Below, piece by piece: positions 33,890-42,977 of a DNA stretch of 64,000 nucleotides (positions are counted from its first letter, which is position 1; every line of letters begins with the position of its first letter). Made by a program: the position numbers and the translations under genes. This DNA is from Dehalococcoidia bacterium. GTDB taxonomy: Bacteria; Chloroflexota; Dehalococcoidia; DSTF01; JACRBR01. Under the pieces are notes generated by a model. It saw nothing but the letters and a program-made list of their open reading frames with translations, had not been told where the DNA came from and did not search any database. The DNA is taken from positions 1 through 64,000 of the forward strand of contig JADMII010000003.1 in assembly GCA_015478665.1 (NCBI GenBank), read 5' to 3'.

Positions 33890-35056
33890 ATGCGTTTCGC
33901 CGACCGGATCGAACAACTGCCACCCTACCTCTTCGCGCAGATCAGCAAGAAGGTCGCCGCGAAGAAGGCCCAGGGCATCGACGTCGTATCGTTCGGCATC
34001 GGCGACCCTGACCTGCCGACGCCCGAGCACATCGTCGATGCGCTCTGCGAGGCGGCGCGCGAGCCGGCGAACCACCGCTATCCGGAGACCGAAGGGCTGC
34101 CGGACTTCCGGCGCGCCGTCGCCGGCTGGTACGAGCGCCGCTTCGGCGTCACGCTCGACCCTGACAGCGAGGTGCTCTCGCTGATCGGCTCGAAGGAGGG
34201 CATCGGCCACGTCGCCCTCTGCTTCATCGACCCCGGCGACGTCGCGCTGGTGCCAGATCCGTCGTACCCGGTGTACGAGATCGGCAGCATGTTCGCGGGC
34301 GGTTCGGCGTACCACCTGCCGCTGCTCGAAGCGAACGGCTTCCTGCCGGACCTCGATGCCATTCCCGTCGAGGTCGCCCAGCGGGCGAAGCTGCTGTGGC
34401 TCAACTACCCCAACAACCCCACGGGCGCCGTCGCCGACCTGGCCTTCTTCGAGCGCGTCGTCGCCTTCGCGAAGCGCCACGACGTCGCCGTCTGCCACGA
34501 CGGTCCGTACAGCGAGGTCGCCTACGACGGCTATCGCCCCGTCAGCTTCCTGCAGGCCGCGGGCGCGAAGGACGTCGGCATCGAGTTCCACTCGCTCTCG
34601 AAGAGCTACAACATGACCGGCTGGCGCATCGGCATGGCCGCCGGCAACGCCCGCATCATCGATGCCCTGATGCGCGTGAAGTCGAACCTCGATTCGGGCG
34701 CCTCGCAAGCCGTCCAGCGGATGGCGATGGCCGCGCTCGAGGGGCCGCAGGACTGCATCGCGGAGCACAACGCGGTCTACCAGCGGCGGCGCGACCGCGT
34801 CGTCGATGCGCTGCGCACGCTGGGGCTGCGGGTCACGCCGCCGCAGGCCAGCCTCTACGTGTGGGCGAAGGTGCCGGACGGCATGACCTCGGCCGGCTTC
34901 GCCGAGCGCCTGCTCGATGAGGCGGCGGTCATCGTCACGCCCGGCAATGGGTACGGCCCGCACGGCGAAGGCTACGTCCGCCTCTCCCTCACGCTGGCCG
35001 ACGACCGCATCGACGAAGGCCTGCGTCGCATCGCGGGACTGCCGGCGCTGGCGTGA
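33890..35056 (+). CDS. dapL: LL-diaminopimelate aminotransferase-like class I aminotransferase
   Basis: 388 residues from the ATG at 33890. PLP-dependent enzyme that in the DapL family makes LL-diaminopimelate for lysine and peptidoglycan. Visible: [45 protein letters not shown], the Asp of [14 protein letters not shown] and the PLP Lys in [16 protein letters not shown]. Closest by pattern to the DapL/AspC-like group common in Chloroflexota and related phyla; another amino-acid specificity cannot be excluded. It follows the aldolase by 40 nt. Confidence 0.8.
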   Translation: MRFADRIEQLPPYLFAQISKKVAAKKAQGIDVVSFGIGDPDLPTPEHIVDALCEAAREPANHRYPETEGLPDFRRAVAGWYERRFGVTLDPDSEVLSLIGSKEGIGHVALCFIDPGDVALVPDPSYPVYEIGSMFAGGSAYHLPLLEANGFLPDLDAIPVEVAQRAKLLWLNYPNNPTGAVADLAFFERVVAFAKRHDVAVCHDGPYSEVAYDGYRPVSFLQAAGAKDVGIEFHSLSKSYNMTGWRIGMAAGNARIIDALMRVKSNLDSGASQAVQRMAMAALEGPQDCIAEHNAVYQRRRDRVVDALRTLGLRVTPPQASLYVWAKVPDGMTSAGFAERLLDEAAVIVTPGNGYGPHGEGYVRLSLTLADDRIDEGLRRIAGLPALA

Positions 35057-35237
35057 CGGCGACAACGAGACGGCGGCCAGCGCCCGCATGCAGCGAACCT
35101 CCTCTTCGAGCTGATCGTCGATCACTCGCTCCAACCTCCAACATCCAACCTCCACCATCGCGTGGTAGGCTGACCCGAGCCGGCCGTCGCCGGCGCCGGC
35201 GCGCAGGCACGAACGGAGGCGCCAGATCCCCAGCCGC

Positions 35238-36434
35238 ATGCACAGCACCGCCGCCGAGCCCGAACGCGCCTTCCTCGTCGGCGTGGAACGCACGCGAGGG
35301 CGCGACGGCCATGACGAATCACGCTCGCTCGACGAGCTGGAGTTGCTCGCCGAGACCGCCGGCGCCGAAGTCGTCGGCCGCACGATGCAGCGCCTCGAAT
35401 CGCCGCATCCGGCGACGTACGTCGGCAAGGGGAAGCTCGAGGAGATCAAGTCCCGCCGCACGACCGAGGACTACACGATGGTCCTCTTCGATGACGAGCT
35501 GTCCCCCGCCCAGCAGGGGAACCTCGAACGCGCGCTCGACGTGAAGGTGCTCGACCGCACAGCGATGATCCTCGATATCTTCGCCGTCCGCGCCCGCACC
35601 CGCGAGGGCCGCCTGCAGGTCGAGCTCGCGCAGACGGAGTACCTGCTGCCGAGGCTGAAGGGCCAGTGGAGCCACCTCGAGCGGCTCGGCGGCCGCAGCG
35701 GCACGCCCGGCGCCATCGGCGTGCGCGGCCCCGGCGAGACGCAGATCGAGACGGATCGCCGCCTCGTGCGGCGGCGCATCACGAAGCTGAAGGATGAGAT
35801 CGAGGGCGTCCGCAAGCAGCGCTCGCTGTACCGCCGGCGCCGCGAGCGCGAAGGTGTGCCGGTCGTCGCGCTCGTCGGCTACACGAACGCCGGCAAGAGC
35901 ACGCTGATGCGCGCGCTCAGCCGCGATGCCGACGTCTTCGTCCAGAACCAGCTCTTCGCGACGCTCGACCCGCTGACGCGGCGTATCCAGCTCGACGAGT
36001 TGCACCCGGCCCTGCTCACGGACACCGTCGGCTTCATCGCGAAGCTGCCGACGCAGCTGGTCGCCGCCTTTCGCGCGACGCTCGAGGAGCTGGCAGACGC
36101 CACCGTGCTCCTGCACGTCGTCGACATCACGCATCCCGACGCCGCGCGCCAGAGCCAGACGGTCGAGGACACGCTCGGCGACCTCGGGCTCGCCGACAAG
36201 CCGCGCGTGACGGCGCTGAACAAGGTCGATGCGCTGGCCGACGCGGAGGGCCGACCGCCGCGCTCGCTCGACGAGATCGCGGCGTTCCAGGAGGCGCTGG
36301 CGGCGAACGTCCCCGGCGCCGTACTGCTCTCCGCGGAGAAGCGCTGGGGCCTCGAATCCCTGCGCGCGGCGCTGGTCGCTGTCGTCGACCGCGAGCGGGC
36401 CGGCCGCAGCGCCGTCGCCGAAGGGCCGGACTGA
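35238..36434 (+). CDS. hflX: GTPase HflX
   Basis: 398 residues. Ribosome-associated GTPase that rescues or splits stalled ribosomes under stress. The HflX N-domain is present (ATYVGKGKLEEIK, VLFDDELSPAQQGNLE, VLDRTAMILDIFAVRARTREG, LPRLKGQWSHLERLGG, RGPGETQIETDRR), then a G domain with G1 GYTNAGKST, G3 DTVGFIAKLP and G4 NKVD. A normal-length member. Upstream of the ATG is a C-rich repetitive stretch (CCAACCTCCAACATCCAACC) that looks like untranslated leader. Confidence 0.95.
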   Translation: MHSTAAEPERAFLVGVERTRGRDGHDESRSLDELELLAETAGAEVVGRTMQRLESPHPATYVGKGKLEEIKSRRTTEDYTMVLFDDELSPAQQGNLERALDVKVLDRTAMILDIFAVRARTREGRLQVELAQTEYLLPRLKGQWSHLERLGGRSGTPGAIGVRGPGETQIETDRRLVRRRITKLKDEIEGVRKQRSLYRRRREREGVPVVALVGYTNAGKSTLMRALSRDADVFVQNQLFATLDPLTRRIQLDELHPALLTDTVGFIAKLPTQLVAAFRATLEELADATVLLHVVDITHPDAARQSQTVEDTLGDLGLADKPRVTALNKVDALADAEGRPPRSLDEIAAFQEALAANVPGAVLLSAEKRWGLESLRAALVAVVDRERAGRSAVAEGPD

Positions 36435-36446
36435 GGCCGCAGCCGG

Positions 36447-36467
36447 CGCCGCTGATCACCAGCGGCG
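36447..36467. terminator. Hairpin between convergent hflX and DinB-like genes
   Basis: CGCCGCTG (36447-36454), ATCAC loop, CAGCGGCG (36460-36467). A perfect 8-bp stem just after the hflX stop; it can act on either strand, with no T tract. Confidence 0.45.
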
Positions 36468-36513
36468 ACGGCGCTCCATCCGGCGCTTCGCGTCGCTACC
36501 AGACCGCGCACCA

Positions 36514-36987
36514 TCACCCGAAGCGCGACGCCGCGTGGTACAGGTGCGCCAGCCCGTGCAGCGCCACCATCTGCATCGTGATGTCGCTGATCGTCATCTC
36601 GGCGTACCCGCCGACCGTCGCCCGCCGCTCCAACAGCGCGTCGGGCGCCGTCCGCAGATATTCGATGACGCCTCCGTAGGACGCCGCGACCTCGTCGACG
36701 AGCTCGCCGACGCTCTTGCCGGCACGGGCGGCGACGAGCTGCGCATTCATCGCATCGACGTTCACGTTCGCGCCGAGGTCGCTGCCGGCCGGGGCGCTCG
36801 CCATGCCGCCGATCATCGGCACGACGACGCTGCCGACGGCGGCGATGTGCGCGAGCACCTGCTTGTTCGTCCAGCCGGCTTCCTCCGCCGCCATCACCCA
36901 CTCGTCGTCGCTGAAACGCTCTCCGATCCGCTGCGTCTCGCGGATCAGCACGTCGAGCGCGCCCGTCAGCTCTGCTTTCGTCGCCAC
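36514..36987 (-). CDS. DinB-like/maleylpyruvate isomerase-like helical protein
   Basis: 157 residues from a GTG at 36987 that follows AGGAGGG; the track's start at 37143 would cover the neighbouring promoter. Four-helix DinB/MDMPI-type fold: ALDVLIRETQRIGERFSDDEWVM, GWTNKQVLAHIAAVGSVVVPMIGG and TISDITMQMVALHGLAHLYHAASRF, with His residues (LAHIA, LHGLAHLYH) that could bind a metal. These proteins are thiol-transferase or damage-inducible relatives; the precise role is unknown. Confidence 0.7.
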   Translation of the reverse strand: MATKAELTGALDVLIRETQRIGERFSDDEWVMAAEEAGWTNKQVLAHIAAVGSVVVPMIGGMASAPAGSDLGANVNVDAMNAQLVAARAGKSVGELVDEVAASYGGVIEYLRTAPDALLERRATVGGYAEMTISDITMQMVALHGLAHLYHAASRFG

Positions 36988-37082
36988 GGACCCTCCTGCC
37001 GATGCCTGCGGCATCCGACGCCGGCGCGTGGGAGCCGGCTCAACCCATGGGCCGCTCGTTGCTGGCGATTTCGCCGCCCTGT

Positions 37083-37088
37083 TATCAT
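37083..37088 (+). promoter_or_regulatory. -10-like box (TATCAT) of the HNH gene
   Basis: TATCAT lies 23 nt before the ATG at 37112, with a GCAGGA Shine-Dalgarno in between; the preceding GTTATC resembles the boxes before hisS and the GNAT gene. Confidence 0.35.
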
Positions 37089-37111
37089 TCGCCGAAGTGT
37101 AAAGCAGGATC

Positions 37112-37648
37112 ATGGCTACCAGTAGCAGCGTCCTCGTCCTCAACCAGAACTACGAGCCGCTGAACGTCTGCAACGCGCGTCGGGCGTTCGTGCTGGTCGA
37201 CCGCGGCAAGGCCGAGGTGCTGGAACACGGGCGCGGCTTCCTGCATTCGTCCAGCCATGCCTTCGTCCTGCCATCGGTGATCCGGCTCATCTACCTGATC
37301 AAGCGGCCACGGCCGCAGATGCGCCTCTCCCGGCGCGAGATCTTCAACCGCGACCGCTACACCTGCCAGTACTGCGGCCGGCGCGGCCAGCGCGACCTGA
37401 CGCTCGATCACGTGATGCCGCGCCACCGCGGCGGGCGGCACACGTGGGAGAACCTCGTGACCGCCTGCAAGACGTGCAACCACCGCAAGGCCGGCCGCAC
37501 GCCGCAGGAAGCGAAGATGCTGCTCGCGAAGCAGCCCTGCCAGCCGCGCGTCAGCAACTACTACGTCGTCTACCCCTACCTGAACAGCGAGGAAGGCTGG
37601 CGGAAGTTCATCCCCGGCTGGGAGACGGCGTCGGAGGGCTTCGCCTGA
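37112..37648 (+). CDS. HNH endonuclease family protein
   Basis: 178 residues. An N-terminal domain (VLVLNQNYEPLNVCNARRAFVLVDRGKAEVLE) is followed by a zinc-bound HNH fold: CQYCGRRG, the DHVMPRHRGG metal/catalytic part (Asp-His), WENLVTACKTCNHRKAGRTP with the second Cys pair and the final Asn/His. This exact layout is common in Cyanobacteria, Actinobacteria and Chloroflexota as a stand-alone housekeeping-type gene; its substrate is not known. It is not next to methylases or phage genes. Confidence 0.88.
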   Translation: MATSSSVLVLNQNYEPLNVCNARRAFVLVDRGKAEVLEHGRGFLHSSSHAFVLPSVIRLIYLIKRPRPQMRLSRREIFNRDRYTCQYCGRRGQRDLTLDHVMPRHRGGRHTWENLVTACKTCNHRKAGRTPQEAKMLLAKQPCQPRVSNYYVVYPYLNSEEGWRKFIPGWETASEGFA

Positions 37649-37803
37649 CGCGGCGACCGCCGGCGGCCTGCCACTGACCCGGCTTTGCCGCCGCCGGCTC
37701 GACGTGCGCGTGCCCCGCGTCTCACCACGCATCCATGCACGACGACATGACGCAGTGCGTATGTGTGGCGCCGCCTCGCGCCGGCCACTCGCGCCACCGC
37801 TGG

Positions 37804-38931
37804 CTAGCCGCCGACCATCGCGCGCAGCGCCGCCGCCTCCGCCGCCGTTGCCGGCCGCGGCCTGCTCTCCGACGCATCGAGCGTCACCGGCACGACGTCG
37901 TACGAGGTCACGCCGAGTCCCTTCGTCAGCGTCAGCTTGAGGACCATCGACACGCGCGGCTGCGGGATGTTCGCCAGGTCGAGGTTGTCGAGCGCGAAGA
38001 CGAAGTTTCCCAGCCCCCAGGCGATGATCTGGCGCCCGCGCCTCTCGATCGGCTGCGGCACATGGGCGTGGGCGCCGATGTATGCGTCGGCGCCCGCTGC
38101 CAGCGCCGCTTCCGCGAGCGCTCGCTGCGTCGCGTTCGGCGCCCAACGGTATTCGTCGCCCGCATGTACGGCGACGACGACGAAGTCCGCCAGCCGGCGC
38201 GCCGCGGCGACGTCGGCGGCGATCCCGTCCGCTGCGCCGATCGCCACCCCGGGCGAATCGGCGCCCGCCCGCCACTCGCCGATCGTGAAGCCGCCGGCCT
38301 CATCGGGCGTCGTCACGTAGCCGAGGATCGCCACGCGCAGCCCGCGCACCTCGACGACCGCCGGCTGCCGCGCAGCGCGCGCGTTGGCGCCGGCGCCGGT
38401 GTGGAGCACTCCCACAGCATCGAGCGCGGCGACCGTGTCGAGCAGGCCCGTCGCGCCGTAGTCCATCACATGGTTGTTGGCGATGGTGACGACGCCGACG
38501 CGGCCGGCGTTGAGGGCGCCGGCGAACCGCGGCGGCGTGCGAAAGTTGTATCCCTTCGCCCACGGCGTCCCGCCGTCCGTCAGCGGCCCCTCGAGGTTCG
38601 CGAGGTTCACATCGCCATCGATCAGCGGCGCCACGAGCGCGAACGGGTAGGCGGCGCCATACGCCTGCATCGTGTCGACGACGCCGCGCGCCAGGCTCAC
38701 GTCGCCGACGGCGTCGAGCGTGACTGAAGGCGCCGCTGGCGATGGCGCGGTCGCCTGCGCCGTCGAGGCGCTGGCGGCCCCTTCGGTGCGTGCGGTCGAA
38801 GCCGCGTCCGGCGCGCCCGCGCGAGAGGCGCATCCCGACGCCACGAGCACGAGCAGCAGCGCGACCAGCGCTGCGACGAAGGCGCGTCGCCCGGCGGCGG
38901 TGATGCCACCGCCCTCCCGTCGCATCTGCAT
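37804..38931 (-). CDS. CapA/PgsA-type metallophosphatase lipoprotein
   Basis: 375 residues. A signal peptide with lipobox (LLVLVASGC) predicts an outer-leaflet lipoprotein. CapA-family calcineurin-like fold: LDAVGDVSLARG, ANLEGPLTDGG, TIANNHVMDYG, VAVHAGDEYRW and IGAHAHVPQPIE carry the metal ligands. Family members take part in poly-gamma-glutamate capsule synthesis, but many are uncharacterised; no pgsB/C was seen here. A low-complexity Ala/Ser/Thr spacer separates lipobox and domain. Confidence 0.87.
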   Translation of the reverse strand: MQMRREGGGITAAGRRAFVAALVALLLVLVASGCASRAGAPDAASTARTEGAASASTAQATAPSPAAPSVTLDAVGDVSLARGVVDTMQAYGAAYPFALVAPLIDGDVNLANLEGPLTDGGTPWAKGYNFRTPPRFAGALNAGRVGVVTIANNHVMDYGATGLLDTVAALDAVGVLHTGAGANARAARQPAVVEVRGLRVAILGYVTTPDEAGGFTIGEWRAGADSPGVAIGAADGIAADVAAARRLADFVVVAVHAGDEYRWAPNATQRALAEAALAAGADAYIGAHAHVPQPIERRGRQIIAWGLGNFVFALDNLDLANIPQPRVSMVLKLTLTKGLGVTSYDVVPVTLDASESRPRPATAAEAAALRAMVGG

Positions 38932-38940
38932 GGGCGGATT

Positions 38941-40542
38941 CTACGAGAACTTCGCCACCCGTGCCGAGAGGATGTTCGGCAACGTCGCCAACTCCGCCGC
39001 CTGCTCCGGCGAGATCGGATCATCGATCCCGACCGCCATCAGCGCCTGCCCGCGCACCGCCGTCCGGCCGACGCGCATGAAGCTGATGTTGATGTCGTGC
39101 TTCCCCAGGAACGTGCCCACGACGCCGATCGACCCCGGGCGGTCCTGGTTCTCGCACAGCAGCAGCCAGCCGTCGCCCGGCGGGATGTCGACCCAGAAGT
39201 CATTGATCGCGACGATGTGCGGCCCGTCGTGCGCGATCGTCCCCGTGACGTCCGTATCACCGGCGCTCGTGTGCAGGTGGACGCGGATCAGGTTCGCGTA
39301 CACGTCCTCGCCCGGACCCTTTCGCTCGACGATCTTGACGCCGCGGTTCTCCGCGACGATGTTCGCGTTGACGATCGTCACGTTCTCTTCCGTCACCGGC
39401 CCCAGGAGCCCCTTGATCACCGCCGCCTTCAGCGCCGCCGTATCGTGGTTGGCGATGTCGCCCAGGTACTCGATCTCGATGTTCCCCATCTGCCCCGCCG
39501 CCAGCTGTGTCGCCAGCGACGCCGCCTTCTCGGCCACCGGGATGTACGGCGCCAGCACGCTCATCGTCTCTGCGGCGATCATCGGCGCGTTCACCGCGTA
39601 CTGCGCCGGCTCCCCGCGCAGGATCGCCAGGATCTGCCCGGCGACGTCGACCGCGACGCGCTCCTGCGCCTCGGTGGTGGAGGCGCCGAGGTGCGGCGTC
39701 ACGATGATCCGGTCGTTGTGCAGCACCGCCGCCGACATCTCCGGCGGCTCCTGCGGGAAGACGTCGACGGCGGCGCCGGCCATCCGGCCCTCGTCGACCG
39801 CCCGCACGAGCGCGTCGAGGTCGACCAGGTCGCCGCGCGCGGTGTTGATCAGGCGCAGCGACGGCCGCACGCGGCGCAACTCCGCTTCGCCGATGAGGTG
39901 GCGTGTCTGCGCCGTCAGCACCGTGTGGAGCGTCAGGAAGTCCGCCCGCGTCAGCACGTCGTCGAGCGAGGCCGCCAGCTCGACGCCCAGCACGCTCGCC
40001 CGGTCGGGTGACACGAACGGGTCGTACGCGACGACCGTCATGTCCAGTCCCTTCGCCCGCCGCGCCACCTCCGAGCCCACCTGACCGAGCCCCACGACGC
40101 CCAGCGTCTTCCCACGCACCTCGACGCCGACGAACTTCGAGCGCTTCCACTCGCCCGCCTTCAGGGACTCGTTCGCCTCGGGAATGTGTCGCGCCAGCGC
40201 CAGCATCAGGCCGATCGCGTGCTCGGCGGCGGAAATGGTGTTGCCGAGCGGCGCGTTCACGACGATGACGCCGCGCTCCGTCGCCGCGTTGAGATCGATG
40301 TTGTCGACGCCGACGCCCGCCCGCCCGACCGCCTGGAGCTGCCGGGCGGCGGCGAAGACCTCGGCCGTCACCTTCGTCTCGCTGCGGACGACGAGCGCGT
40401 GGTAGGGCGGGATCGCCGCGATCAGCTCCTCGCGCGAGAGTCCCGTGCGGACGTCCACCTCGGCGCCCTGCCGGAGCAGCGCGACGCCATCTTCGGCGAT
40501 CGGGTCGGACACCAGGATGCGCTTCGTCATCGGTTGTTCCAC
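38941..40542 (-). CDS. serA: D-3-phosphoglycerate dehydrogenase (long form with ACT)
   Basis: 533 residues from a GTG at 40542 that has GAGGGAG six bases upstream (an ATG four codons later, 40530, is less well spaced). It oxidises 3-phosphoglycerate, the first step of serine synthesis. NAD site GKTLGVVGLGQVGSEVA, catalytic Arg in INTARGDLVD, Glu in DVFPQEPPE and His in TPHLGAST. It continues with the ASB intervening domain and a C-terminal ACT domain (NQDRPGSIGVVGTFLGKHDIN) that binds serine. The class V aminotransferase gene lies upstream in the same direction. Confidence 0.95.
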   Translation of the reverse strand: MEQPMTKRILVSDPIAEDGVALLRQGAEVDVRTGLSREELIAAIPPYHALVVRSETKVTAEVFAAARQLQAVGRAGVGVDNIDLNAATERGVIVVNAPLGNTISAAEHAIGLMLALARHIPEANESLKAGEWKRSKFVGVEVRGKTLGVVGLGQVGSEVARRAKGLDMTVVAYDPFVSPDRASVLGVELAASLDDVLTRADFLTLHTVLTAQTRHLIGEAELRRVRPSLRLINTARGDLVDLDALVRAVDEGRMAGAAVDVFPQEPPEMSAAVLHNDRIIVTPHLGASTTEAQERVAVDVAGQILAILRGEPAQYAVNAPMIAAETMSVLAPYIPVAEKAASLATQLAAGQMGNIEIEYLGDIANHDTAALKAAVIKGLLGPVTEENVTIVNANIVAENRGVKIVERKGPGEDVYANLIRVHLHTSAGDTDVTGTIAHDGPHIVAINDFWVDIPPGDGWLLLCENQDRPGSIGVVGTFLGKHDINISFMRVGRTAVRGQALMAVGIDDPISPEQAAELATLPNILSARVAKFS

Positions 40543-40587
40543 GGAAGCTCCCTCGTCGGCGCGCCCGTCGTCGGGCGGTACGCAGAA

Positions 40588-40611
40588 GGGGCAGCCCGCG
40601 CGGGCCGCCCC
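40588..40611 (-). terminator. GC hairpin between aminotransferase and serA
   Basis: Read on the minus strand, GGGGC-GCCCG pairs with CGGGC-GCCCC (one mismatch) followed by TTCTGC. A second smaller hairpin (CGCCCG/CGGGCG) follows toward serA. Either an attenuator or an inefficient terminator within the serine gene pair. Confidence 0.4.
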
Positions 40612-40639
40612 TCATCTCGATCGTTCGAATCCGGCCCGA

Positions 40640-41761
40640 TTATCGTGCGCTGGCGCCCACTCCCGACGGCGAGAAGCCGGCCCGCGGCAACGCCATCTTC
40701 AACGCGTCGAGGCACGCCTGGATGTCGGCCTCCTTCACGTAGCCGAGGTGGCCGATGCGGAAGATCTTGCCCGTCAGCTCGCCCTGACCGCCGGCCAGCA
40801 CCGTGTGGTACTCCGTCCGCATCATCTTGTTCAGCGCGGCGCCGTCTACCCCCTCCGGCACCCACACCGCCGTCACGGTGTTCGACGCCACCTGCTCGTC
40901 GGCGAGCAGCCTCAGCCCGAGCGCCCGCACGCCGTCGCGCGTCAGCTGACCGAGGCGCGCGTGACGGGCGTGGATGTTCTCCAGCCCCTCGGCCAGCAGC
41001 GTGCGCAGCGCGACGTCCATCGCGAAGTAGACGCTGACCGCCGGCGTCCACGGCGTCTGCCCCTTCTCGAGGTAGCTCTTCGCCTTCTTGTAGTCGAAGT
41101 AGTAGCGCGGGATCTTCGCGGTCTCGGCGGCATCCCAGGCGCGCTTGCTGACGGCGACCATGGCCATGCCCGGCGGCACCATCCAGCCCTTCTGCGAGCC
41201 GGTGAACACGACGTCGAGATCCCAGGTGTCGATCGGCAGCGGCACGGAGCCGAGGCTGCTGATCGCGTCGACGAGGATGAGGATGTCCGGGCGCACCTCG
41301 CGGACCGCCTGCGCGATCTCCCCGAGCGGGTTCGTGACGCCGGTCGAGGTCTCGTTGTGCGTCACCATGACCGCCTTGTAGCTGCTGTCGCCCCGCAGCG
41401 CCTCCGCCACCTTCGCCGGATCCGCCGCCGTCCCCTTGGCGAACGCGAGCATCTCGACGCCGACGCCGTAGGTGCGGGCGATGTCGGCGAAGCGCTCGCC
41501 GAAGTTGCCGATCGACACGCAGAGCGCCCGGTCGCCCGGCGAGAGCGTGTTGACGACGGCCGACTCGAGCGCCCCCGTGCCCGCCGATGTCAGCGTCAGC
41601 ACGTCATTCTTCGTCTCGAACAGCTGCTTCAGCCCGTCGCTGATGCGACCGACGATCTCCGCGAACTCGGGGCCGCGGTGGTTGATCATCTGCCGCGACA
41701 TGGCCTGCAGGACATCGTCCGGGCAGGGCGTCGGCCCGGGGATACGGAGGTTGACGGACAC
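40640..41761 (-). CDS. Class V aminotransferase (alanine-glyoxylate/serine-pyruvate/phosphoserine type)
   Basis: 373 residues from a GTG at 41761 with AGAGGAG six bases upstream; the track's 527-aa start is wrong. PLP enzyme: LRIPGPTPCPDDVL, MINHRGPEF, TSAGTGALESAVVN, VTHNETSTGV, LVDAISSLGSVPLPID and the PLP Lys in FTGSQKGWMVPPGMA. In several phyla this subgroup sits beside serA and provides the phosphoserine (or serine-glyoxylate) aminotransferase step; the arrangement here suggests the same, but specificity is not proven by sequence. Confidence 0.88.
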   Translation of the reverse strand: MSVNLRIPGPTPCPDDVLQAMSRQMINHRGPEFAEIVGRISDGLKQLFETKNDVLTLTSAGTGALESAVVNTLSPGDRALCVSIGNFGERFADIARTYGVGVEMLAFAKGTAADPAKVAEALRGDSSYKAVMVTHNETSTGVTNPLGEIAQAVREVRPDILILVDAISSLGSVPLPIDTWDLDVVFTGSQKGWMVPPGMAMVAVSKRAWDAAETAKIPRYYFDYKKAKSYLEKGQTPWTPAVSVYFAMDVALRTLLAEGLENIHARHARLGQLTRDGVRALGLRLLADEQVASNTVTAVWVPEGVDGAALNKMMRTEYHTVLAGGQGELTGKIFRIGHLGYVKEADIQACLDALKMALPRAGFSPSGVGASAR

Positions 41762-41880
41762 AGGGCGCTCCTCTCGGGCTCGGGCCGCCGGCCGCTGCGC
41801 GCGGCCGATTGTGCCCGCCCTCACATAGTACGCCCATGATACGAGCGGCGCCGCGGCCGGGCAAGAATCGCGGCAGATCA

Positions 41881-41908
41881 GATGAGGCGCCCCATCGAGC
41901 GCCTCATC
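41881..41908 (-). terminator. Hairpin terminator after the Flp pilin genes
   Basis: Perfect 10-bp stem GATGAGGCGC / GCGCCTCATC with an 8-nt loop, 26 nt downstream of the second pilin's stop on the minus strand. The tail is TGATCTG, so T-poor. Confidence 0.6.
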
Positions 41909-41934
41909 ACAGAGTGTGCACCGGAGTCGCGGTC

Positions 41935-42153
41935 TCAGCAGGTGCTCGCGCCGGCCGTCCCGGCCTTGATGCAGTTCGACGCACCATCGAAGGCGCCGAT
42001 GATCGAGCCGCGGAACGCGATCACGGCGAGCGTCGTGATGGCGACGGCGATGACGCTGACGATCAGCCCGTACTCGGCCAGCGTCTGCCCGCGCTCGTCG
42101 CCGGCGGCCGTCTGCCACGCCACGAGAATCTTCAGTGCGAGGTGTACGAGCAT
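41935..42153 (-). CDS. Flp/Fap-type (type IVb) pilin
   Basis: 72 residues. Small major-pilin-like protein: a short N-terminal segment, then the conserved GQTLAEYGLIVSVIAVAITTLAVIAF (prepilin region with Glu-Tyr, E+5-type), and a 25-residue tail with two Cys (ASNCIKAGTAGASTC) that could close a disulfide loop. Processing would need a TadV-type prepilin peptidase and Tad assembly genes, none of which are in the window. Second gene of a tandem pair, 88 nt after the first. Confidence 0.88.
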   Translation of the reverse strand: MLVHLALKILVAWQTAAGDERGQTLAEYGLIVSVIAVAITTLAVIAFRGSIIGAFDGASNCIKAGTAGASTC

Positions 42154-42241
42154 GGACTCTGCTCCCTTGAGACATGCCTCGAGATGTGAGGGAGGACGCC
42201 CACGCGGGCGCCCTCCCTGCCACGCGAACCGTTAGCCGCAG

Positions 42242-42484
42242 CTACGCACCACAGCCCGTGTTGCCGGACGCCGTGCTGATGCAGTTCGACGCGCTGTTGA
42301 AGGCGCCGATGATCGCGTTCCGGAAGATGACGCCGGCGCCAACGACGACGGCGACCGCGATCACCGCCATGATCAGGCCGTACTCGGCCAGCGTCTGGCC
42401 CTTCTCGTCCTGGAACTTGGCCTCGATCGCCTGCCCGATGCTCTGCAGGGCGACCACGAGGCGCAGACTCAGCTCGTTCAGCAT
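42242..42484 (-). CDS. Flp/Fap-type (type IVb) pilin, paralogue
   Basis: 80 residues. Same plan as the neighbour: an N-terminal amphipathic segment (LRLVVALQSIGQAIEAKFQDEK), GQTLAEYGLIMAVIAVAVVVGAGVIF, and a Cys-bearing tail (ASNCISTASGNTGCGA). Clearly a tandem duplicate, with the helix core and the GAF.(S/G)ASNCI motif shared. The two may be major and minor pilins of one Tad pilus used in attachment. First gene downstream of an AT-rich regulatory stretch. Confidence 0.88.
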   Translation of the reverse strand: MLNELSLRLVVALQSIGQAIEAKFQDEKGQTLAEYGLIMAVIAVAVVVGAGVIFRNAIIGAFNSASNCISTASGNTGCGA

Positions 42485-42977
42485 ACGATTTCCCCCTTCA
42501 GGAAGAACGTGAATGCCCGACCGAGGGCGATCGGGTCGCTGTGCCGATCATCCGCGCCACGACGGGTGGTGCGGAAGGCGCCCGGCCCCCGGACTGCGGG
42601 CGCTTGACTCACCGGCTGCCGCTGCGCCTCGTCCGTCGCTTGGACTGCACGCCTCGGGTCAGCTGCCTGTCACAGACAATTTCGGCGCCTAAGGGAACAC
42701 CTGTAGGGGTTTCTTGAACGAAATTTAGGGGTTCGTTTACATCTGTGCCCATGCAGTGGGCAACGCGCTGATCGCCCCGGCGTTCAACGCACTCGCGAAC
42801 CACTCCGACCGACGGGGATCCCGGCGATCCGGGGCGCGATCGCTTTGCCACCAGCATCCACTCACGGTGTGCGTGCTTCGTCCGCGCTGAAGCATTCCAA
42901 CCGCGGCAGCGCGCGGTCAGCCGCGCCACTCATCCGGTCGCCATTCCGCGCCGATACTCACGGGGAGACGATTACTC
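42485..42977. other. 493-nt divergent regulatory region between pilins and GT-C genes
   Basis: No gene supported. It contains an AT-richer island (about 42675-42745) with a direct repeat and an inverted repeat (next entry) and the palindrome TGCCCA-TGCAG-TGGGCA (42746-42762). This is probably where both transcripts start. Confidence 0.5.
42704..42737. promoter_or_regulatory. Operator-like direct and inverted repeats upstream of pilins
   Basis: TAGGGGTT occurs at 42704-42711 and again at 42726-42733, exactly 22 nt (two helical turns) apart. Overlapping it, AACGAA (42717-42722) and TTCGTT (42732-42737) form an inverted repeat. Spacing on one face of the DNA suggests a dimeric activator or response-regulator site. 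Confidence 0.4.
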
